Positions 9,890 through 17,016 of a DNA stretch of 49,404 nucleotides are shown one piece after another. The position numbers were made by a program, and so were the translations under genes. Every line of letters starts with the position of its first letter. Positions within the stretch are counted from its first letter, which is position 1. The notes beneath the pieces were generated by a model. The model was not told where the DNA came from. It was given only the letters and a program-made list of their open reading frames with translations, and ran no database searches. Source of the DNA: Candidatus Woesearchaeota archaeon (GTDB lineage Archaea; Nanobdellota; Nanobdellia; Woesearchaeales; GW2011-AR9); the NCBI GenBank assembly GCA_016185625.1, contig JACPND010000036.1:1-49404 (forward strand), given 5' to 3'.

Positions 9890-10267
9890 TTATAATATTT
9901 GTGCTTTTCGTAGTATTGGCAAACAAAAAGATTCTATCTGCTGAAAGAGTTGCTGTGCGGCCAATGATCGTTCACCATTTATTTTTCCGCCATAGAGCTG
10001 CCCCGGCCGGATTTGGTTTTCCAGCTCTTGAAATTTTTGCCAGATTTCTTTCGTATTTTCACCGAAGATAGTTTTATTCTCTTCGAGGTATTGACGAACA
10101 AGTTGGTGTTTATTGATATGTATCCTCTGTAAGGCCAAGCAAGATTCGATAATGTGAAAACTCGCTTCAAACGAAGCCTCAATTCTCGTCATTGGAGAAT
10201 TGTCTTGATTATTCGCATCTTTTTTGAAGAGCTTGTATTTCTCTACATGAATCTCTAAGGAGGACAT
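9890..10267 (-). CDS. HEPN-like protein
   Basis: Small helical protein directly upstream of the MNT gene; typical MNT/HEPN arrangement. Confidence 0.65.
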   Translation of the reverse strand: MSSLEIHVEKYKLFKKDANNQDNSPMTRIEASFEASFHIIESCLALQRIHINKHQLVRQYLEENKTIFGENTKEIWQKFQELENQIRPGQLYGGKINGERSLAAQQLFQQIESFCLPILRKAQIL

Positions 10268-10271
10268 AAAA

Positions 10272-10451
10272 CTAATTCACCCCTGCATTTTTATCAAACC
10301 ATCCTTTTCCTGCCCTATTCTCCGGATTTCCCCACAAGAAACAGCTGATGGAACCCCAAAAGCCGGAACATTCGTTTTCATTATCTTGAGCCAGAGTTAA
10401 AGGAGATAAGACTAATAAAAACAGTACAAACACGCTCACCGCTTTTTTCAT
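10272..10451 (-). CDS. Orphan secreted leader ORF L4 (not in supplied ORF track)
   Basis: Manual translation: MKKAVSVFVLFLLVLSPLTLAQDNENECSGFWGSISCFLWGNPENRAGKGWFDKNAGVN*. Confidence 0.8.
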   Translation of the reverse strand: MKKAVSVFVLFLLVLSPLTLAQDNENECSGFWGSISCFLWGNPENRAGKGWFDKNAGVN

Positions 10452-10867
10452 TTTAACAATTTTAATAATAATTGAATAATTGCTTCAAAGCTTTTATAAT
10501 TTTCCTTATGATAATCATAGGCAACCCTTTCACCGTAATACTCTAGTCTATTTCTTAAATAGCTCATTTGTTGAATTACGTTAACTTCGGCATCATGTCC
10601 ATATTTTTTGTTGAAAAAAGTAAACAAGCATTGATGGTTTTTTGAGCGCATTCCTTGTTTGAGCATTAAAGCAACAAGTAATTCTTTAATGATTTCGTAG
10701 TAATTGTCAAAGATAAAGCTAACATTTTTTTCATCAGCTTTAAGACTCTTTACAAAATCCAACCTTTCTAACGCCATCTCAATAATCGAATTGATTTTCT
10801 CAGTATCAACACTAACTCGGCGAATAAATTTTTCTTCACATTCCGGCCAAGACATTAATTCGTTCAT
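10448..10867 (-). CDS. HEPN-like protein
   Basis: Helical 139-aa protein with YLRNRLEYYGERVAYDYH; ATGA overlap with the upstream wHTH-MNT gene. Confidence 0.7.
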   Translation of the reverse strand: MNELMSWPECEEKFIRRVSVDTEKINSIIEMALERLDFVKSLKADEKNVSFIFDNYYEIIKELLVALMLKQGMRSKNHQCLFTFFNKKYGHDAEVNVIQQMSYLRNRLEYYGERVAYDYHKENYKSFEAIIQLLLKLLK

Positions 10868-11391
10868 TTTATCGTAAAATACCCCTGTAGCTTAATTCCG
10901 TTAACCACATTGTTGAGTAAATGGGTGGGTAGTTTGGTAATTTTAGGTTTGGTAAATAATTGTATTTTGTGGCCTAGTGATCTTTCAAACATGGTTAAGT
11001 CAAGTTTCTTTTCCCTGGCACATTCAACAAAAAAGTCTATATCGCTTTCTTTTACCGATTCGCCTTTCCTAAAACTGCCAAATAAAATTATGGCAGAAGC
11101 AGCCAGTTCTTTTTCTAAGTAATCAATGAGGCCGGTATCAGCCATTCTTTTAATATAATAGTTTGTTTTCTGAAAACGATTATGCCAATTATCAATCCAC
11201 TGGTTATTTTTAGATACAATATTTTCCACTTTAAGTTTTTGTAACTGATATTGGACTGTTGACCTGCTCAAGCCGGTCTTTGCAGCTAATTCTCTCACCG
11301 TAAATCTGCCAAGAGGATTAACATAAAAAAATTCTAGTAGTCCATCTTTTTTGGACTTAAGTCCAATATCTTTAGACAATTTTTTAACCAT
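10864..11391 (-). CDS. wHTH plus MNT nucleotidyltransferase
   Basis: FTVRELAAKTGLSRSTVQYQLQKLK (wHTH) then AIILFGSFRKGESVKESDIDFFV (MNT). Confidence 0.9.
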   Translation of the reverse strand: MVKKLSKDIGLKSKKDGLLEFFYVNPLGRFTVRELAAKTGLSRSTVQYQLQKLKVENIVSKNNQWIDNWHNRFQKTNYYIKRMADTGLIDYLEKELAASAIILFGSFRKGESVKESDIDFFVECAREKKLDLTMFERSLGHKIQLFTKPKITKLPTHLLNNVVNGIKLQGYFTIK

Positions 11392-11392
11392 T

Positions 11393-11575
11393 TCACGCCA
11401 GCGCCCTTCTCTCAAACCAGCCTTTCCCAGCCCGTGCTTCTGAACTGCCCCACAAGAAACAGCTGATGGAACCCCAAAAGCCGGTACAGGAAACAGAAGT
11501 AACTTCCTCCGCTAACGTAATCGTACTCATAACTACCAAGAACGCCATTAGTACCGCTATCAGCCTCTTTTTCAT
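11393..11575 (-). CDS. Orphan secreted leader ORF L3 (mosaic)
   Basis: MKKRLIAVLMAFLVVMSTITLAEEVTSVSCTGFWGSISCFLWGSSEARAGKGWFERRALA*. Confidence 0.8.
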   Translation of the reverse strand: MKKRLIAVLMAFLVVMSTITLAEEVTSVSCTGFWGSISCFLWGSSEARAGKGWFERRALA

Positions 11576-11602
11576 GGGATAAGCACAGTAATATCTCCTC
11601 AT

Positions 11603-12607
11603 TTAAATTAGTTTCTTTATCTCCCGTTCTAATTCTTCTTTGGAAGGCAAATAAAGCTTGTACTTGGAAACAAACAATTGATTAGAGATTCCGCCTAAAG
11701 CATATTCTACAAAAAAGTTATTCTTCTCCGCAGCGAGGATTATACCTATTGGCTCTCCATCACCCACGCTCGTCTCTTCCTTCTTAAAATAATTAAGATA
11801 CAGGTTCATCTGTCCGATGTCGTTATGGTCTACTTTCCCCATCTTTAAATCAATTAAAACAAAGCACTTCAGTATCCTGTGATAGAATACCAAATCCACA
11901 TAAAAATGCTGCTGGTTTAAAGTTATCCTATACTGACGTGCAACAAAAGTAAATCCTTTTCCTAACTCTAGCAGAAACATCTGCAAGTTATCTATTATTT
12001 TTTGCTCAAATTCTTTTTCTGTAAGATCGAGCCCTGGAGGCACGCCTAAGAATTCAAGCACATAAGGATCCTTGACCACGTCCTTTGGAGAAGAAACAGA
12101 TTGACCGCCAGTCGACAGAGCCAGAACTTTACGCTTATCCTTGCTTAGCGCCAACCGCTCAAAAAGCATAGAATTAATCTGCCGAGATAATTCCCGGACG
12201 CTCCATTTTTCATCTATGCATTGTTTCTCGTAAAAGCTCCTCGCCAGGTCGTCAGATACATTTAGTAATTCGCAATAATGCGACCAGCTCAATTTTCCAG
12301 ACGCTGTCTGGATTTTTGGATATTTAATGAAAAACAGCCTCATTAAATAAGTATTGCTCCTGCTAAACCCTTTTCCATGACGAAGCCTTAAATCTTGGGA
12401 TATTTTATCTAATAGTTTACTCCCATACTCTGCTTTTTCTTTTCCTTTCTGTTCATATTCCACAATAATCTTTCCGATTTCCCAGTAAGCCTTGACTAAA
12501 GTTTGATTTGCGCGATAGTATACTTCTGTCCTAGCCTTTTCTAATATCACTCCTACGGAATCGAGAAATACACGGTAATCGGTATTTTTTTTAATGATAG
12601 GGTTCAT
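11603..12607 (-). CDS. DUF1016/YhcG-family PDDEXK nuclease-like protein (copy 2)
   Basis: FYVDLVFYHRILKCFVLIDLKMGKVDHNDIGQMNLYLNYF; paralogous to 8040..9050. Confidence 0.9.
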   Translation of the reverse strand: MNPIIKKNTDYRVFLDSVGVILEKARTEVYYRANQTLVKAYWEIGKIIVEYEQKGKEKAEYGSKLLDKISQDLRLRHGKGFSRSNTYLMRLFFIKYPKIQTASGKLSWSHYCELLNVSDDLARSFYEKQCIDEKWSVRELSRQINSMLFERLALSKDKRKVLALSTGGQSVSSPKDVVKDPYVLEFLGVPPGLDLTEKEFEQKIIDNLQMFLLELGKGFTFVARQYRITLNQQHFYVDLVFYHRILKCFVLIDLKMGKVDHNDIGQMNLYLNYFKKEETSVGDGEPIGIILAAEKNNFFVEYALGGISNQLFVSKYKLYLPSKEELEREIKKLI

Positions 12608-12609
12608 TT

Positions 12610-12804
12610 TTAGTTTCCCGTCGCCTTCCCCGCCAATGCCCCGCGGTCAAACCAACTCTTGCCGGCTCTTGCTTCGGAACTGCTGAAGAAGAACTTCCCG
12701 GCCTTGCACCAGAAACCACATTCTTTTGCGGTCTCTTCCTGCGCCAGAACAAAGATAGAACTAAGCAAAACCAACAGTACCAATACCCCCAGCATCTTTC
12801 TCAT
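12610..12804 (-). CDS. Orphan secreted leader ORF L2
   Basis: MRKMLGVLVLLVLLSSIFVLAQEETAKECGFWCKAGKFFFSSSEARAGKSWFDRGALAGKATGN*. Confidence 0.8.
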   Translation of the reverse strand: MRKMLGVLVLLVLLSSIFVLAQEETAKECGFWCKAGKFFFSSSEARAGKSWFDRGALAGKATGN

Positions 12805-13307
12805 CTGATAAACTCTTTATAATTCTCTCTTAAATATAAGATTAACTCCCTTTTAGTTCTTGGCAGTTTTGCTTTCAATTTTAACTCCAAAAACTGAAAA
12901 CATAGCTCTACAAAATCATGGGTGGAATTAAAAGCGTCAATCACCTCCTTTTCTTCAAACTCTTTAAGATGTATTCTGCCATGTTTATCCACTCCATAAC
13001 GAGAAGTGATATAAAAATTTTCCAAAATACTCACTCTAATCATTAGCTTTTCAAAAGATTTTCTTAGATTACCAGAACTGGGGACAATCATCTTTTGCAG
13101 AAAATCCGCGTACTTATGCTCATCAGCTAACACCATCGCCAGTAAAGATAAGCAGGCCTTACTGGCCTTTTCACTAGCCTGTTGGGAATGGAATATGACG
13201 AGGCTAAACATCTTTTTTTCTAACAGCATCTCCGCAGCCAGTACATCATCTACTGCATCAATAAGGTAACGTATAGCCTGACCCTCATTGAGCGATTTTC
13301 CAGCCAA
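12801..13307 (-). CDS. HEPN domain protein
   Basis: AIRYLIDAVDDVLAAEMLLEKKMFSLVIFHSQQASEKASKA is a HEPN N-terminus. Confidence 0.85.
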   Translation of the reverse strand: MAGKSLNEGQAIRYLIDAVDDVLAAEMLLEKKMFSLVIFHSQQASEKASKACLSLLAMVLADEHKYADFLQKMIVPSSGNLRKSFEKLMIRVSILENFYITSRYGVDKHGRIHLKEFEEKEVIDAFNSTHDFVELCFQFLELKLKAKLPRTKRELILYLRENYKEFIR

Positions 13308-13680
13308 TGTTTACACCTCCTTTTGTTAAGACTTGTACTTTTCCTGCCTGTTCCTTAAACTGCAAAGAATAGTCTTTCCCATAAATCAATCTATGCTTTT
13401 TACCAATCTCATACAAAAAAGGCGAGGCATAATTTAAATCGTCTTCTTCCATAAAAACAATATCTACTGGCTTGTCCAGCTTAGGCATTAATTCTGTTTT
13501 AATTTTTCCGGCAATTTTCCAGTCTTCTGCCATCTTCTTTGCAGTGAGAATGAGAAGGTCATAATCATTGGCCTTTTTAAGCGATTTCACTGCGCTGCCG
13601 AATAAGATGATGGCTTTAAGATTATGCGGACTTACTTGTCTTTTTATCTCCTCTTCGATAAAGTTTAAAGGTGAAACCAT
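13285..13680 (-). CDS. MNT nucleotidyltransferase
   Basis: LKAIILFGSAVKSLKKANDYDLLIL; overlaps the HEPN gene. Confidence 0.85.
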   Translation of the reverse strand: MVSPLNFIEEEIKRQVSPHNLKAIILFGSAVKSLKKANDYDLLILTAKKMAEDWKIAGKIKTELMPKLDKPVDIVFMEEDDLNYASPFLYEIGKKHRLIYGKDYSLQFKEQAGKVQVLTKGGVNIGWKIAQ

Positions 13681-13681
13681 G

Positions 13682-13864
13682 TTAACCCACCACTGCTCCC
13701 CGGTCGAACCAGCTCTTGCCGGCTCTCGCTTCGGAACTGCTGAAGAAGAACTTCCCGGCCTTGCACCAGAAACCGCGCTCGCCGGTCTGCGTTTCTTCCT
13801 GTGCCACAGCAAAGATAGAACTAAGCAAGACGACAAGTAAAAGCAGACCTAATATTTTCCTCAT
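13682..13864 (-). CDS. Orphan secreted leader ORF L1
   Basis: MRKILGLLLLVVLLSSIFAVAQEETQTGERGFWCKAGKFFFSSSEARAGKSWFDRGAVVG*; ATGA overlap with the upstream 1051-aa gene. Confidence 0.8.
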   Translation of the reverse strand: MRKILGLLLLVVLLSSIFAVAQEETQTGERGFWCKAGKFFFSSSEARAGKSWFDRGAVVG

Positions 13865-16800
13865 TTTAGCACGCTATCACAATATTGCAATCCTCCTGAT
13901 TCAAAATCGGCTTTCACCGTGGTGATAAGATTGGCGATCTGTTCCAGATAATCAACCCAACTCCAGATATAAGTGCTGTAGGAACAAAATGACGCTGCCT
14001 GCCCGGAGACGGGACAAGCCAGCCCGCAGTAAGCTATATTCACTGTATGAACCAAGGCAATTGGATCCTTCCAGGCATCTCCCAGAGCCCGGATAGTTGA
14101 ATCCCAAAACTGCGAAAACGGAAAAATGTACCATAATTCACCGACGAAATACTTACAGGTCAACAATCCTTCCAGCTCGTTGCAGCCGGAAACAGTGGTC
14201 AATCCCGCTTTCACTTCATTTTGCAGGCAATAGATCTTTCTACATTTGATTTGACGATATTTATCTAAATTCTTCACGATGCCCGGCACGCAGAGCGTCG
14301 CCATGGACAAATACAAATTCTGTCTCACGTCCCGCCCTGGCTTGAACTGTCCTTCCACCGCTCCTAATGGACTAGTTGGGCTTTTCAAAATTTCCAGATT
14401 ATACATTGACAGCACGGTTTCCTGCCATTTTCCATACCACCCTAATTTTTCGGGAGTGGGGCGGCAGGATAACACTTGAATAGGCACATCAATCCAACCC
14501 ACGCGAGTATCGAGGTTTTTTTCAACAGTAGTCAATCCGAAGCACTCTGCAACCGATAGAGCCTGTCCGCCAGGGAGCGGCTTAAAAGCGTCTGTGGCTG
14601 TCTTTGCTGAACTCACTAAAGATATCGCTCCCGTCACCAAATGCACCGCCTGCACGCCATAATCAACCCACACCAATATTTTCTGCATCGTTCCGATGGC
14701 TCCCCACAATCCCGTCTCCACCGCCTCTTTCTCCTTCTTAATCAACTCCTCTAAATTCTCATCCTGCGCCCCCAAGGTTGAAAATCCAAAAGGAACTTTT
14801 ATCATAACCTCCTGATTCTCAATGCCCTGCACCACTTTCTTTCCCGCCTGAGAACTGATTTTCAGTGAGCATTTATATTTGATTTCCCTCGTCGTAAACA
14901 CGTCCGTCTGCTTGATACCAAATAATTCCCGTCCATTAAACGGCTCAAACTCGAGGATGATTTTTGGCTTGGGCAGACTCTCTCCTGCCGTACTCACACC
15001 GCCATATAACAGGCTCCTGCTCAGCACCGGCGCATTCTCATCCTCAGAAGTGCAATCGCCTGCCAATCCCATCTCCAGCACTTTCACCTCATCCGTAGCC
15101 GGTTTTAACTTCACTTCTATCGGAATGCGCGCTTTGGCCAGCTGCGTCACATCTAAATCCACAAACAGAACCAACGGCGTCACTTTCGCCACGCCCCAGA
15201 AATCAGGATTCGCTTCCTCCTCCACACCCAGCAACTCAACATTATACTTCCCTCTCTCGCCGGACTTCACATTCCTCGGTGATACTGTCCATACGCCTGC
15301 ATTTCCTGCTGTATCAGACACCCGTATCTCCAGCGGCACCAAACTATCGTATCCGCTTTTCACCGCAGGCGTTTCCAGCACGCAATTCCAAGCCGCTTCC
15401 TTCTTCTCACAAGCCTCTTCCGTAAATTCGATCCAACCCGCAGGAACATCCCCTGTTTCCAGATACAACTGTTCCGCGTCCATCACCAATTCACGTGCAT
15501 CCAGCAGCATCCGCAATCCACTAAACTCTTCCACTCTCAACTCCACATGAAAAACATCCTTGCTCTGGAAATAATTATGTTTCGCACCAGAAGTCACACC
15601 GTACAATTCCACGCCGGCAATTTTCGGAGCCGTATTATCCGCCTGTACTTCTATAGTCTCCAATTTACCCTCATTACCGACGTTATCTTCCAATTGTGCG
15701 ATGGTCACGCGAGCTGTATCCTGCGAGCCAAATCCTTTGCTCACTTTCCAGCGGCACTCAAACGCCTCGCCATCGTGCTCACAGGCATCCGGCTTCTGCG
15801 CGGTGCTTCCTCCGACTTCACCCAAATCCAGTTTCACATGATTTTCATCAATACCGGCGCCCACTTCTTTCACCCGCAGCACAAACACATTATCGCCATC
15901 TTTCACAAAACTCTGTTCCCCGTAATTCCGCTGCGTCCCAAAATACTCCGTCTCCGGGGCGGCACTATCCTTAGTAAACGAAGGAGGAGTGATGGTCTTC
16001 ACTTCTTCATTGCCTGCATCGTCAACTGCCGTAAAGGTAATGGAGATGCTTTCCGCCGGCTGGAATTTCACTTTTTCCCAAGTACAGGAATAGACGTTCA
16101 GCGTTCCGGTGAGAGCGCATTTCCCCGGCACATCCTTCATTGCTCCCTGTTCCGAACTCGCCAGAACCTCTTTCAGCGCGTGCTCCGTCACATTAATCGT
16201 AACATCACTTTCCGCTTCAAAACTGCCGATGAATTTCCCAAAATCCACCAATGACAGACTATTTTCCTGAATACTTGGCTTCACAAAATCAAGTGTCAGC
16301 GCCAGCGGATTGCTCGTCGCGCTATGCCCGAATCTATCCTCTGCGCGGATTTTAAACGACCGCGTTCCTTCTCCGGAAACACTCGCTTTTAATATTCCCG
16401 CAGACTCGCTCTCTGCAAAATTATAACTGCATTGCTCAGTTCCCGGCTCAGTTCCAAAACTAGAAATCGTTTGCAGCACCTCATTACTGCCAGCGTCCAC
16501 AATCTCTATCTTCTGCAGTCCCACACAGGGCGTTCCTTCTTCAACCGTAAAACTCATCCTTACTTTTTCTTTCTCCTGGATCACGCTCTCCAGATTCACC
16601 GTAGGAGCATCGCCATCAACATGAATCGCTGTGCTATCTGAAACTCCTCCGGGAACATAACTCACCTCAAATGTATACGAGCCTGATTTCACACCATTGC
16701 TCAATGGACTGACGTATTCGCAGCTCACGCCAAACGCTTCCGCACCGGAACAGGAATTAAATTGAACCTCATTAGTCCCGATCGTAATCTTCATCTCTTC

Positions 16801-17016
16801 CGGGTTCACTGTCTCCACGGCAGATACCTGTGCCTGCACTGTCCAGACATCGCCTGCGCCGTCAATAAAATTCTCGATGCCAACTTTCCCGGTATTTTTC
16901 GTGATCTGCACCGACGCCGCAGAAACATCCACCGAATACAGTGGAAGACCCACTACCAAAGCAATAATCCACAGTGCCTGCATCTTTCTCCAGTTCAAGT
17001 TCATGTTCCACTTCAT
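13861..17016 (-). CDS. Large secreted protein with Ig-like/bacterial-adhesin-like repeats and Cys-rich C-terminal region
   Basis: 1051-aa ORF with signal peptide and repeated beta-domain motifs (DxxGNxG...). Confidence 0.85.
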   Translation of the reverse strand: MKWNMNLNWRKMQALWIIALVVGLPLYSVDVSAASVQITKNTGKVGIENFIDGAGDVWTVQAQVSAVETVNPEEMKITIGTNEVQFNSCSGAEAFGVSCEYVSPLSNGVKSGSYTFEVSYVPGGVSDSTAIHVDGDAPTVNLESVIQEKEKVRMSFTVEEGTPCVGLQKIEIVDAGSNEVLQTISSFGTEPGTEQCSYNFAESESAGILKASVSGEGTRSFKIRAEDRFGHSATSNPLALTLDFVKPSIQENSLSLVDFGKFIGSFEAESDVTINVTEHALKEVLASSEQGAMKDVPGKCALTGTLNVYSCTWEKVKFQPAESISITFTAVDDAGNEEVKTITPPSFTKDSAAPETEYFGTQRNYGEQSFVKDGDNVFVLRVKEVGAGIDENHVKLDLGEVGGSTAQKPDACEHDGEAFECRWKVSKGFGSQDTARVTIAQLEDNVGNEGKLETIEVQADNTAPKIAGVELYGVTSGAKHNYFQSKDVFHVELRVEEFSGLRMLLDARELVMDAEQLYLETGDVPAGWIEFTEEACEKKEAAWNCVLETPAVKSGYDSLVPLEIRVSDTAGNAGVWTVSPRNVKSGERGKYNVELLGVEEEANPDFWGVAKVTPLVLFVDLDVTQLAKARIPIEVKLKPATDEVKVLEMGLAGDCTSEDENAPVLSRSLLYGGVSTAGESLPKPKIILEFEPFNGRELFGIKQTDVFTTREIKYKCSLKISSQAGKKVVQGIENQEVMIKVPFGFSTLGAQDENLEELIKKEKEAVETGLWGAIGTMQKILVWVDYGVQAVHLVTGAISLVSSAKTATDAFKPLPGGQALSVAECFGLTTVEKNLDTRVGWIDVPIQVLSCRPTPEKLGWYGKWQETVLSMYNLEILKSPTSPLGAVEGQFKPGRDVRQNLYLSMATLCVPGIVKNLDKYRQIKCRKIYCLQNEVKAGLTTVSGCNELEGLLTCKYFVGELWYIFPFSQFWDSTIRALGDAWKDPIALVHTVNIAYCGLACPVSGQAASFCSYSTYIWSWVDYLEQIANLITTVKADFESGGLQYCDSVLK

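Noticed and set aside
15547-16254. 235-aa plus-strand ORF (and 14879..15550, 223 aa)
   Set aside because: Entirely antisense to the well-supported 1051-aa secreted protein gene; composition looks like a shadow frame.
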